In this document: positions 35,427 to 44,105 of the stretch, piece after piece
Position numbering within the stretch: the first letter of the stretch is position 1
How the letters are laid out: the number at the start of each line of letters is the position of its first letter
Translations under genes and position numbers: made by a program
DNA from: Phycisphaerales bacterium
GTDB lineage: Bacteria; Planctomycetota; Phycisphaerae; UBA1845; UTPLA1
NCBI GenBank assembly: GCA_022360095.1
Contig: JAKSDK010000312.1
Coordinates: 1-64,000, forward strand
Direction of reading: 5' to 3'
DNA length: 64,000 nt
The notes under the pieces: generated by a model
Database searches by the model: none
What the model saw: only the letters and a program-made list of their open reading frames with translations
Told to the model about the DNA's origin: nothing

Positions 35427-37235
35427 ATGACGTCGCAAGGCAAATACACAGCGATGTTGACCATGTTCGCCTGTCTTGCCCACACGGGCGGCAGCAGTCT
35501 TGCCGCTGACATGCTCTCCAAGTCCGAACTTAACCGGATGGGGCTTCAACGGTATTGGCAGACCAATGTCCCCCTGAATAACGAGATGGTCGACCGGGTC
35601 GTTTTGCTGGATGACAATCTCTATTTGATCACGGATGCCAATCGTGCCTATGCCGTTCATGCTCGAACGGGCATTCTGCGGTGGGGGACCTCGGTAGCCA
35701 GACCGGGACAGTCCGTACGTGGTCCGACGCATTCGGATCAGGACGTTCTTTTCACAGCGCCGGCATCTGTCCGAGTGCTGAATCGGCGAAGTGGGGAGTC
35801 CAAGGGTGAGCCGCGAAAACTTCGTGGCGCCGTGACGGAGGTCGTGCACGATACGGCCACGATTTCCATCGGACGTGTGCACGGGGTTCGGGCGGAAGAC
35901 TTATTGGATGTCGTTCGTCTCAATCAGTTTGGCGATCCTGTGGGCGAACCTTTCGCCCAGCTTCGGATCACCGTCGTTGACGAGCGCCGTTCGAAGGGGC
36001 GTCTGATTCGGGATAGTCGAGCGATACAAATCCAGTCCGGTGACCGTGTGTTCGCCGACGTGATCCTTCCGCTGGAATCGGTCAAGCTCCCGTTTGCCGC
36101 CAGCAGTCCGGCCGTTGCCGACGCCAAAGATATGTTTGTCGGCGCGGCCAATCAGCGGTTTTACTCATTGAATCTTTTAAGAGGGTTCCAGAACTGGCAA
36201 CTCCTGTCGCCGAAGACGCTCTCGACCACACCGGTTCTGCGTAAGGAAAGTCTTGTAAGGGGGCCTGAGGGTCAGGCGTCCATTCGTGACGTACGGCATT
36301 TTCCGGAAGGCCGGGGCCGCCGTCGGCAGGTGCTCTATTACGGTGGGCAGGACGGCCGCGTCGTCTCGGTGCTCACCCATACCAGTCTTGATCGCGAGAA
36401 GAACTGGGTCTATCAGACCGAGGGTCCGATCTTCGTGGATATCGTGGTCGCGCCGCAGCATGTCTATGTGGCGTCCAACGATCGTTCGCTTTATTGCCTG
36501 AATCGCTTGACCGGCGAGCGTGTTTGGCAAAAGCGTTTCGACAATCCGGCGAGGACGTCTCCTCAATTGGTGGTTGACCAGGTTTATCAGGAGATTCCCG
36601 GCGAAGGGTTGTTTGTCCTCGACGCGAAAACAGGTGAGCGGCAATGGGTTCGTCCGGAAGGCGGACGCTGTCTCGCCCGATTCGAAAACGATGTTTTTCT
36701 GTTCGACACCCTAAATGCCTTGGTGCGGCTGGAGGCCGATACCGGGGCTCCTAAGTCCCTGGTCGAAACCGGCAGTGCGGATTTTGCCGTGGCCAGTCAG
36801 GAAGATCAGTTGATTCTTCTGGTGACGAAATTGGGGCAGATGATGTGTATGCGTCCGAAGAATGCTCCGTCGCTCAAGCCTTCGGAATTGGCCGAGGTGC
36901 TGCGCGACGATCGTAAGGCGCGAGCCTTGGCCCACCTGACAGCCAAGGAGGCGGAGAAGGCCAGGGAAAAGGCAAAGTCGACCCAGGTTGCCAAAACCAA
37001 CCGTACGTCGGGTCTGAGTTTTCTGGACGAGGAAGAATGGCTGGCCAGCCGAAGCAAACTCAAGCCGGTCGGCGGCAGCGGCCTGGTCGAAGTCGAAGAT
37101 GAGCCGTTGACGGAAGATACCGAAGACGATTCGGAAGAAGAGGGTGAAGACGAAGACGAAGAAGACGACGAGGATGAGGAGGAGGACGAAGAAGACGATG
37201 AGGACGAGGAAGATGACGACGATGAGGACGACTGA
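35427..37235 (+). CDS. Secreted PQQ-type beta-propeller protein with polyacidic C-terminal tail
   Basis: 602 residues. A short signal peptide ends near GGSSLAADML. The body contains propeller-type repeats resembling PQQ enzyme/BamB units: YLITDANRAYAVHARTGILRWG, LFTAPASVRVLNRRSGES, VYVASNDRSLYCLNRLTGER, LFVLDAKTGERQWVRPEGG. Near the C-terminus come a charged helix region rich in Lys/Glu and a tail in which almost all of the last 45 residues are Asp or Glu. There is no obvious cofactor site, so a scaffold or binding role is more likely than dehydrogenase activity. ATG 35427 has aggag 8 nt upstream. It stands alone before purH. Confidence 0.82.
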   Translation: MTSQGKYTAMLTMFACLAHTGGSSLAADMLSKSELNRMGLQRYWQTNVPLNNEMVDRVVLLDDNLYLITDANRAYAVHARTGILRWGTSVARPGQSVRGPTHSDQDVLFTAPASVRVLNRRSGESKGEPRKLRGAVTEVVHDTATISIGRVHGVRAEDLLDVVRLNQFGDPVGEPFAQLRITVVDERRSKGRLIRDSRAIQIQSGDRVFADVILPLESVKLPFAASSPAVADAKDMFVGAANQRFYSLNLLRGFQNWQLLSPKTLSTTPVLRKESLVRGPEGQASIRDVRHFPEGRGRRRQVLYYGGQDGRVVSVLTHTSLDREKNWVYQTEGPIFVDIVVAPQHVYVASNDRSLYCLNRLTGERVWQKRFDNPARTSPQLVVDQVYQEIPGEGLFVLDAKTGERQWVRPEGGRCLARFENDVFLFDTLNALVRLEADTGAPKSLVETGSADFAVASQEDQLILLVTKLGQMMCMRPKNAPSLKPSELAEVLRDDRKARALAHLTAKEAEKAREKAKSTQVAKTNRTSGLSFLDEEEWLASRSKLKPVGGSGLVEVEDEPLTEDTEDDSEEEGEDEDEEDDEDEEEDEEDDEDEEDDDDEDD

Positions 37236-37252
37236 CGTCGTTTTGAGCTGCT

Positions 37253-37294
37253 CCTTATTTGCCGTTTGCTAATCCTTATTTGCCGTTTGCTAAT
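37253..37294. repeat. Tandem duplication of a 21-bp unit
   Basis: Two exact copies of ccttatttgccgtttgctaat lie side by side between the PQQ-type gene and purH. They could flank or overlap the purH promoter region. Confidence 0.9.
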
Positions 37295-37389
37295 ATTTTT
37301 TATCGTGATACTCTAGCGGTTGATTCGCTCTAATACTTGGGGTCAGCCGTTTTTTGTTGCGCACCTTCCAATCACGATGAGTTCAAATC

Positions 37390-39057
37390 ATGTCCGATGT
37401 TCAGATTCGCAGAGCCCTGATCGCGGTTTACGACAAAACGGGTGTGGCGGACTTTGCCAAGGCCCTTGTCGAGGAATTTGGCGTTGAGATTATCTCGACC
37501 GGCGGCACGGCATCCCATCTTAAAGATGCCGGCGTTCCCGTGACGCTCGTCGAGGAACTCACCGGGTTTCCTGAGATGCTTGACGGGCGCGTCAAGACGT
37601 TGCATCCCAAGGTTCACGCCGCGATTCTTGCCGACCGTGATAATCCGGAACATATGCGGCAACTCGAGGGGCAGGGGATCAAACCCATCGATATGGTCGT
37701 CGTGAATCTATATCCGTTCGAGGAGACGATCAGTAAGCCGGATTGCGCCTTTGAAGACGCGATCGAAATGATCGACATTGGCGGCCCTTGCTTGCTGCGA
37801 GCCGCGGCGAAAAACCACAAGCACGTCATGGTCATCTCGAAACCGCGCAACTACGACAACACATTGTATTACATGCGTCATCGGGAGGATGAACCCGGCT
37901 GGCTGGATTTGTTTGAGTCAGGGGCCTTCGGTGCTTTCTGGGAGACGACCGCTTACGACGCTCAGATCTCCACATGGTTAAGCGGCTGCCAACACGACGG
38001 TGAGCCTTTTGTTCGTGTGCATCGTTTCTGGAGCGCGGATCGTTTGCGCTATGGGGAGAACCCTCACCAAAGGGCGGAGTCGTTGTATATCTACGAAGAT
38101 CCTCAGCTTGGGAAGCTGACTTCGGCGGACATGGCGGGGGAATCTGCGGCGAATATGTCGTTTAACAATTTCGTCGATGCGGATGCCGCGTTTGAGCTTT
38201 GTGCGGAGTTGACGCGCGAGTATTCCAGGCCATCCACCGTTTTGCAGCATTGCTCGGTCTTTATCAAACACACGAATGCCTGTGGCGTCGGCGTGGCCGG
38301 CGATCCCGTGGAATCCTACCGTCGCGCCTATCTTGGTGATCCCAAGGCGGCGATGGGGGGAATTCTCGCCGTGAACTTCGATGTGGACAGCGCTTTTGCC
38401 GAGCGGGTCATGGAGTCGCTGCAGCAGTGGGGCCGGGATGCCGGTGCCGGGGCCTTCTTCGCGGAAGTCTGGATTGCGCCGAGTTTTGATGAGGCGGCTG
38501 TCGAGATCATTCGGACGAAAAAGAATTGGGGCGAACGCGTACGGCTGATGATGGTGGATGATATGAACGAGCCGCCCCCCAAAGATGAACTGGCATTCAA
38601 ACGAATCGCCGGTGGGATGCTGATGCAAACCCGAGACGCCATCGGACTTAATGAGAACCAATGGCAGGTCGTCACCGATCGTACTCCCACGGATCAGGAG
38701 ATGGCCGACCTGCGACTTGCCTGGCTTGTCTGCAAACACACGAAAAGCAACGCCGTCAGCCTTTGCAAAGAGGGTATGCTCATCGGAAACGGTGCAGGTC
38801 AAATGTCGCGCGTGATGAGCTGTCGCATCGCGACGTGGCTTGCGAAGGAAAACGGACATGAAGCCAAGCTCAGAGGATCGGTCGCCGCTTCTGACGCGTT
38901 CTTTCCGTTCCGCGACGGTCCCGATTTCCTGGCCGACGCAGGCGTCACCGCGATTATTCAGCCCGGCGGCAGCAAGCGTGACGAAGAAACGATTGCCGCG
39001 TGCAACGAGCGCGACATCGCGATGATCTTCACAGCCACGCGACACTTTCGGCACTGA
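37390..39057 (+). CDS. purH: Bifunctional AICAR formyltransferase / IMP cyclohydrolase (PurH)
   Basis: 555 residues, catalysing the last two steps of de novo purine synthesis: formylation of AICAR, then ring closure to IMP. The N-terminal IMP cyclohydrolase (MGS-like) domain shows RRALIAVYDKTGVADFAKAL, STGGTASHLKDAGVPV and GGRVKTLHPKVHAAIL-like DGRVKTLHPKVHA. The AICAR transformylase shows the catalytic KHTNACGVG, RYGENPHQRAESLY, AYLGDPKAAMGGILAVN, SDAFFPFRDGPDFLADAGVT and IIQPGGSKRDEETI. No missing catalytic residue is seen. It converges with the CBM9-like gene; a heptamer-repeat palindrome lies between them. Confidence 0.98.
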   Translation: MSDVQIRRALIAVYDKTGVADFAKALVEEFGVEIISTGGTASHLKDAGVPVTLVEELTGFPEMLDGRVKTLHPKVHAAILADRDNPEHMRQLEGQGIKPIDMVVVNLYPFEETISKPDCAFEDAIEMIDIGGPCLLRAAAKNHKHVMVISKPRNYDNTLYYMRHREDEPGWLDLFESGAFGAFWETTAYDAQISTWLSGCQHDGEPFVRVHRFWSADRLRYGENPHQRAESLYIYEDPQLGKLTSADMAGESAANMSFNNFVDADAAFELCAELTREYSRPSTVLQHCSVFIKHTNACGVGVAGDPVESYRRAYLGDPKAAMGGILAVNFDVDSAFAERVMESLQQWGRDAGAGAFFAEVWIAPSFDEAAVEIIRTKKNWGERVRLMMVDDMNEPPPKDELAFKRIAGGMLMQTRDAIGLNENQWQVVTDRTPTDQEMADLRLAWLVCKHTKSNAVSLCKEGMLIGNGAGQMSRVMSCRIATWLAKENGHEAKLRGSVAASDAFFPFRDGPDFLADAGVTAIIQPGGSKRDEETIAACNERDIAMIFTATRHFRH

Positions 39058-39059
39058 AA

Positions 39060-39140
39060 AAGAATTGAGAATGTAGAATTGGGAAATTAGGAAAGGACCC
39101 CGTCCGCCTTTCTGCATTCTCAATTCTACATTCTTCATTC
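39060..39140. repeat. Inverted arrays of heptamer words (attctNN) between convergent genes
   Basis: On the right arm four successive 7-mers attctca, attctac, attcttc, attcc (39116-39141) are seen, and the left arm (39062-39085) carries agaattgagaatgtagaattg, the inverse of the same words. The arms may form a hairpin with a loop of about 40 nt and serve as a bidirectional terminator. The pattern resembles heptanucleotide short tandem repeats known from some cyanobacteria. Confidence 0.7.
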
Positions 39141-39791
39141 CGTCAGTATCGCCGTCGGCCAGGTGCTTGGGTCGATCCACCAATTCAGGTCATCGCCGAC
39201 GGTCAGAGATTGCTGACCCAGTTCGAGATCCTCAACCATGATCAGAAGTCCGATTCGAGGATTCTCGACGGGATCAAAGCCGTGCAAGATCGCCGTCGGC
39301 AGATGGGCCGTCAGCGAATAGCCGGTCTTCGTTACGTTGGAAGCGACAGGGATCGTACCTTCGTCCGCCAAGGGCGCATTCTCCGTCGCCCGGTGGATGG
39401 CGGCATCGCCAGCGATGGCCTGCCGACCCTGCGGCCCTCCGCCGGCAGGCATCATGTAGAATTGTTGGCAGAATCGCGTTGCCCTGCGGATGTTTCGCGT
39501 GTCGCGCATGTCGGTCATGATGCGAATGTTGTCCGATTTCCAGAATCGACTCGCGTCGCACCGCGGATGCTCCCGTTTGCCTTTGACTCGACATCCGATG
39601 TAGAGGCCGGAGTCGTGCCAAGCCGCGTATAGCTCCGCGAAGCCATGCTCCCCGTCGACGGCGTGCAAGGCGGGTAGCAAGAATTGACTGTTCCACGTAC
39701 TCACCTTGCCATCCATTTTTGGCGGTTTGCTGCAGCGGTAGAGTGGAAACTCAAATTTGAACAGGAATCGATTCGGAACGAGTTGGTTCAT
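39135..39791 (-). CDS. Protein of the carbohydrate-binding module 9-like fold
   Basis: 218 residues, no signal peptide. The pattern resembles CBM9/DOMON-like beta-sandwich proteins: LYRCSKPPKMDGKVSTWNSQ near the N-terminus, FAELYAAWHDSGLYIGCRVK, SRFWKSDNIRIMTDMRDTRN, and a C-terminal GYSLTAHLPTAILHGFDPVENPRIG. In planctomycetes such proteins occur as stand-alone copies of unknown ligand. Its last codons overlap the heptamer repeat. It is a single gene, convergent with purH. Confidence in the fold is moderate. Confidence 0.75.
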   Translation of the reverse strand: MNQLVPNRFLFKFEFPLYRCSKPPKMDGKVSTWNSQFLLPALHAVDGEHGFAELYAAWHDSGLYIGCRVKGKREHPRCDASRFWKSDNIRIMTDMRDTRNIRRATRFCQQFYMMPAGGGPQGRQAIAGDAAIHRATENAPLADEGTIPVASNVTKTGYSLTAHLPTAILHGFDPVENPRIGLLIMVEDLELGQQSLTVGDDLNWWIDPSTWPTAILTE

Positions 39792-39973
39792 TTTGATTCA
39801 AATGTCTTGTGTTGGAAATACGAAGCCATGGTTTTGATGGTCAGAAAAGCCTGTACTTAGTTTTTGAAAGCCCTCCCGCTGGATCTAAGGTTCGCAACCG
39901 ACCGATGAATTGACGGTAAGAGTTAAGGTTTAAAACGCACTGCGAATTCTCTATGTTTTTCCGGAGACTGAAT

Positions 39974-40462
39974 ATGAACAATCGACAAGCCGTTTTTGCG
40001 CTCATGGCGGGTGTTTTGCTTGCAACCGGGACCGGCTGCCATCAGGCCTTTGTGGCGGAGTCCCATGCCAGTCACGCCTGGCGGCTCGATAACGACCACA
40101 CTATTGTACTGCAACAGGAATCATCAAGGTATTCGTTATCGAATAATCCGAAGTACAATTATCAGTCCAAGAGTTTTCAACTCGTTTCTGCGGAGGGGGG
40201 TGTTGAGATGAGTGTCGTGGAGCGCTCGGAAGGAAGAGCCGCCGAGCTTGGGTATGTTGATCCACGCACCGTGGAGGTCAGAACGGATTCCAGTCGCCGG
40301 CGTATTTGCATTTTGGACAAAGAATCACGCCAGGCGCTCGCGATATTCGATCGCGAGGCTGAAACAATAACACGGCAGTGTGATGAATTACCCGGTTGGG
40401 CCGAATCGAACGATGTGGTGATTCTTCAACTTCAGCAGGACGAGCATCACGATTTCAACTGA
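39974..40462 (+). CDS. Small predicted lipoprotein of unknown function
   Basis: About 162 residues from ATG 39974 (ggaga 7 nt upstream). The signal ends at the lipobox-like TGTGCHQAF. The mature region is mixed alpha/beta (HTIVLQQESSRYSLSNN, GVEMSVVERSEGRAAEL, RICILDKESRQALAIFDREA) with no recognisable domain. It stands alone and converges with the ABC permease gene. Confidence 0.72.
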   Translation: MNNRQAVFALMAGVLLATGTGCHQAFVAESHASHAWRLDNDHTIVLQQESSRYSLSNNPKYNYQSKSFQLVSAEGGVEMSVVERSEGRAAELGYVDPRTVEVRTDSSRRRICILDKESRQALAIFDREAETITRQCDELPGWAESNDVVILQLQQDEHHDFN

Positions 40463-40481
40463 TTCCGGTTGAGTCCGTTCA

Positions 40482-41699
40482 CTAGTCGTGACGCAGGGCT
40501 TCGATCGGATTTAACGCGGCTGCTCGTCGTGCCGGCAGCAGCCCGAACAACACACCCACGCCTGCACTGAAGGTAAACGCGATCAGCACGATCGTCGGAG
40601 ACATCAACGGCACGACTCCGATCTGGTTCGCGATGTAGGCCGAGCCGAGCACACCGAGCACGATTCCGACCGAACCGCCGGCGCTGGAGATGACGGCCGC
40701 TTCTACCAGGAACTGCCGGTTGACCATTTTGGTGGATGCTCCAATGGCCATACGAATGCCGATTTCTCGCGTTCGCTCTGTGACCGCGACGAGCATGATG
40801 TTCATGATGCCGACGCCTCCGACCATCAGACTGACCAGGGCGAGGAAAAACATGAGCAGGGTCATCTGATTGCTTACCTCTCGGGCCTGATCTTCCTTCT
40901 CTTTGAGGGTTGTGACTTTGAAATCGTCCTCGTCGGTCTCTCCGAGCTTGTGACGCTGGCGGAGAAGATCCTTGATTTCGCCGACGGCGCGATGGACGTC
41001 ATGGTCGCTGGTGGCTGAGCAGATGAGGCCCCTGGGTTCCTGGATGCCCATGAGGTCACGTAGCATGATCGGCAACGGCACGATGATCGCGTCATCCTCG
41101 TCCATGCCCAGTGGATTGACCCCCTTCGGTTCAAGCACGCCGACGACCTTGAAGCTGAGCTGTCCGATTCGCACCATGCGATTGATCGGGTTTTCGTCGC
41201 CGAACAGCTTGCGAACCGTCGTTTGGCCGATCAGACAGACACGCCGCGAAGTCACGATGTCGAAGGGCAGCAGATTGGTCCCCTCGGCGACCCCCCAGTT
41301 TCGGATCGTCAAGTACTTGTGCGTCGAGCCGGTGACGGGAACGTTGCTGCTGTCCGTGTCACTGGCAACGGGGAATCGGCCGGCCTGCATCCCGGCCGCC
41401 AGGGCGATGGCTTCGCACTCTCGTTCGATGACCTCCGCGTCCGCACGGCTAAGACTGCTGCCACCGATTGCGCGGCCGGAGACCTTTTTCGTGTCTTTGC
41501 TGAAGACGAACATCATGTTCTTGCCGGCTTTTCGGATGTCACTGATCAACGAGTCCTTTACGCCCTGGACCACGCTGACGCAGATGATCACGACGGAAAC
41601 GCCCATGATCATCCCGATCATTGTGAGAAAGCTGCGCAGTCGGTGCCGCCACAACTCGCGGAGACCCATTTTGAAACATTCAATCCAAAGTGCGAACAT
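40482..41699 (-). CDS. MacB-type ABC transporter permease (FtsX fold)
   Basis: 405 residues. The N-terminal helix (FLTMIGMIMGVSVVIICVSV) is followed by a periplasmic MacB core domain of about 220 residues. Three C-terminal helices carry the FtsX signature (VGGVGIMNIMLVAVTERTREIG with GIRMAIGA) and the family-typical ending GLLPARRAAALNPIEALRHD. It is the last gene of a three-gene operon with spacings of 5 and 6 nt. With the ATPase and the HlyD-type adaptor it makes a MacAB-like tripartite exporter; the outer-membrane partner is not here and the cargo is unknown. Confidence 0.95.
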   Translation of the reverse strand: MFALWIECFKMGLRELWRHRLRSFLTMIGMIMGVSVVIICVSVVQGVKDSLISDIRKAGKNMMFVFSKDTKKVSGRAIGGSSLSRADAEVIERECEAIALAAGMQAGRFPVASDTDSSNVPVTGSTHKYLTIRNWGVAEGTNLLPFDIVTSRRVCLIGQTTVRKLFGDENPINRMVRIGQLSFKVVGVLEPKGVNPLGMDEDDAIIVPLPIMLRDLMGIQEPRGLICSATSDHDVHRAVGEIKDLLRQRHKLGETDEDDFKVTTLKEKEDQAREVSNQMTLLMFFLALVSLMVGGVGIMNIMLVAVTERTREIGIRMAIGASTKMVNRQFLVEAAVISSAGGSVGIVLGVLGSAYIANQIGVVPLMSPTIVLIAFTFSAGVGVLFGLLPARRAAALNPIEALRHD

Positions 41700-41705
41700 G
41701 GTTCC

Positions 41706-42554
41706 TCACGTCCCTGAATCCGCAATCGAAAGGGCTCGGACATCGGGAATGTCCGGTCCGCCGCGATTCGGTGTCGGCTGGTCGGCAATGATCTGGCCGT
41801 CGCGCAAGACGATGACCCGTTCGGTAAACGAGGCGACGCCCGGGTCGTGCGTGACCAGAATGATGGTCAGCTTCTCGATCTCGTGCAACTCGTGCAGAAT
41901 TTTCATGATCTCGCTGCTGGTATGCGTATCGAGATTACCTGTGGGCTCGTCCGCAAGAAGCACGCGCGGGTTGTTGACCAGCGACCGTGCAATGGCGACG
42001 CGCTGCTGCTGGCCGCCCGACATCTGCGACGGCAGGTGGCCCGCGCGATCCGCCAGATCGACTTTCTCCAGGGCCGCCAGCGCCGATTGGTGACGTTTTC
42101 GTGTGGGCACGCCAGCATAGACCATGGGCAGTTCCACATTCTCCAGCGCGGTGCTTCGGGCCAGAAGATTGAAGTTCTGAAAAATGAAACCGATATACTT
42201 GTTTCGAAGGGCCGCGAGTTCATCGCGGCTGAGCTTGCTCGTGAGCTGTGAGGCGAGATGGTACGAGCCCTGCGTCGGCACATCCAGCGCCCCGAGAATG
42301 TTCAGCAGCGTCGATTTCCCGGAACCGCTGGCGCCCATGATCGCGATGTATTGTCCTTCGGGCACATCGACGTTCAGGCCTCGTAGCGCGTGGACGGCAT
42401 TCTCCCCGGATTCGTAAATCTTGTGCAGATCGCGCAGCTCCACCATCATCCTGACGTTGGGATCGTCAAGGGTGGACATCACCTCCGTGGGTCGGGTTTC
42501 GAGCGTATGTGCCATGCTGTTCGGGATCAGCGGCGAGGAATCAAGCTTCCACAC
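41706..42554 (-). CDS. ABC transporter ATP-binding protein (MacB/LolD type)
   Basis: Up to 282 residues. Walker A GASGSGKSTLLN, Q-loop FIFQNFNLL, signature MSGGQQQRVAIARSL, Walker B LLADEPTGNLD and H-loop ILVTHDPG are all intact. The start is uncertain: GTG 42554 is only 5 nt after the adaptor's stop codon and would be translationally coupled; ATG 42515 or 42479 would shorten it by 13 or 25 residues. It is a separate ATPase subunit working with the permease 6 nt downstream. Confidence 0.95.
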   Translation of the reverse strand: MWKLDSSPLIPNSMAHTLETRPTEVMSTLDDPNVRMMVELRDLHKIYESGENAVHALRGLNVDVPEGQYIAIMGASGSGKSTLLNILGALDVPTQGSYHLASQLTSKLSRDELAALRNKYIGFIFQNFNLLARSTALENVELPMVYAGVPTRKRHQSALAALEKVDLADRAGHLPSQMSGGQQQRVAIARSLVNNPRVLLADEPTGNLDTHTSSEIMKILHELHEIEKLTIILVTHDPGVASFTERVIVLRDGQIIADQPTPNRGGPDIPDVRALSIADSGT

Positions 42555-42559
42555 TTTCT

Positions 42560-43966
42560 CTAGAGAAGCTTGCGGTTTTCAGGGCTCGCCAGCTTGAACG
42601 CTTCCTTGAGACTGAAGCCGGAAGACGACTTGTCGATGTATTTCTTCACGAACCTGTCTCCGGACTCGGCTCCTTTCATAATCTCAGTATGAATATTGTC
42701 CGTCACACCGGCCCAAAGGGGAATCACCTTCCATTGGCCGGTCGCTTCGTCGAATTGCCATGCATGGGTCTTGTCGCAATAGTCCACCTTTTCGCCTGTC
42801 GCCGTTTGGGGTGGGTCCGGCCAAACCGTCGCCTTGACGAGCGCCCGCCGCTCCTCGAGCGTGATGGGCGGTTTGAAGCGAAGCACCGTATTGGGAATCT
42901 TCATGGTGTTCGGCTTGTTGACGCATTCGATCTCGACGTTCACCGACATTCCGGGTAACAGCGTCCGCCGCTCGTCATTGTCCACTTCCAGGATGACGGT
43001 GTAAGTGACCACGCTTTGAACAATCTCCGGCTGGTTGCGCCGATGCAGGATCGTTCCTTCGAATTCCGATCGTTGCTTTCCCTCTACCGTGAATCGGGCC
43101 TTTTGACCGACGGCAATGTGGATGATGTCCGACTCGCTGACCTTGGCGTTCACGCGCATCCGATCGAGACCGGGCGCGATCAGAAAGAGGGGAGGCGTTT
43201 GAAACGTGGCGTTTACCGTGACGCCCACGTCCATGTAGCGCTTGAGAACGATGCCGTCGATCGGAGAACGAATGATGCATCGATCGACCTGTGTCTTGGT
43301 CGTATTGAACCTGGCCTGAGCCAGCCTTTCGGCCGCCTTGGCCTGTTCCATCCCCGCACGGGCCCGCTTGATCAGAAAGCCTTCGTTGTTCTTCGCCAGG
43401 TCGTGGGCCGCCTTGGCCATCGCGACCGCAGCCTTGGCCCCTTTGAATCGTGATTTGGACTGGGTCCATTCGGCTTCAGAGGCGTTTTTTTCCTGGTAAA
43501 GCCGGTCGATGCGATTCCAGTTGTATTCTTCCGCCAGCAGAGCCGCTTCCGCTTCCTCCAGCCTGCCCAAGGCCTGGGCCGTGAGCACGGGTAGGTTGGC
43601 CGTTTGCTCGTCAAGCACAAGGTTGGCCTCCGTCAGCGCGCCTTGTGCCCGATTGAGCTCCGCGACCGATTGCTGGTGCTGGGCCTCCGCCAGTTCGGGG
43701 TCGATCCGGCAGATGATCTGATCTTTTTTCACGGGTTCGTCATGATCGGCGAGGATTTCCACGATTCGCCCGGTCGTCTCACATCCGACCTGGACTGTGG
43801 AAAGCGGTTCGACCGTGCCCAGAGTTTCCACCGTCATCGTGATGGTGCCGGACTCAACTTCAGACGTTTCAAGCTCGAACGCAGGTGCGTCGTTGCCGAA
43901 AATCGTCAGACCCAGCGTCCCTCCGCCGACCAGGATGAACAAAATCAGAATTAATTTGAATCGCAT
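42560..43966 (-). CDS. HlyD/MacA-family periplasmic adaptor
   Basis: 468 residues. An N-terminal membrane helix (RFKLILILFILVGGGTLGLT) anchors it. The first lipoyl half is VEPLSTVQVGCETTGRIVEILAD, a long alpha-helical hairpin follows (LTEANLVLDEQTANLPVLTA, then the Ala/Lys/Glu-rich return), and the second half is RCIIRSPIDGIVLKRYMDVG. The beta-barrel region has VGQKARFTVEGKQRSEFEGT, and a membrane-proximal domain (LLPGMSVNVEIE) follows. This is the RND/MacA adaptor architecture. It starts the operon and should link the inner-membrane MacB-like pair to an outer-membrane channel. Confidence 0.94.
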   Translation of the reverse strand: MRFKLILILFILVGGGTLGLTIFGNDAPAFELETSEVESGTITMTVETLGTVEPLSTVQVGCETTGRIVEILADHDEPVKKDQIICRIDPELAEAQHQQSVAELNRAQGALTEANLVLDEQTANLPVLTAQALGRLEEAEAALLAEEYNWNRIDRLYQEKNASEAEWTQSKSRFKGAKAAVAMAKAAHDLAKNNEGFLIKRARAGMEQAKAAERLAQARFNTTKTQVDRCIIRSPIDGIVLKRYMDVGVTVNATFQTPPLFLIAPGLDRMRVNAKVSESDIIHIAVGQKARFTVEGKQRSEFEGTILHRRNQPEIVQSVVTYTVILEVDNDERRTLLPGMSVNVEIECVNKPNTMKIPNTVLRFKPPITLEERRALVKATVWPDPPQTATGEKVDYCDKTHAWQFDEATGQWKVIPLWAGVTDNIHTEIMKGAESGDRFVKKYIDKSSSGFSLKEAFKLASPENRKLL

Positions 43967-44105
43967 GCGTAAATCTCGTTACAACAGTATGCCACCTTGC
44001 CAATCTCTCAAAGTGTAAGTTAACGGGCGCGGCATGCAAACTTTTCACACCGGACGCAAGCATAACGGCTGGGGATGATAGGGCCGATCTCGCCTCAAGG
44101 CCTGG

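Noticed and set aside
37978..39183. 401-codon minus-strand frame opposite purH
   Set aside because: Shadow of purH.
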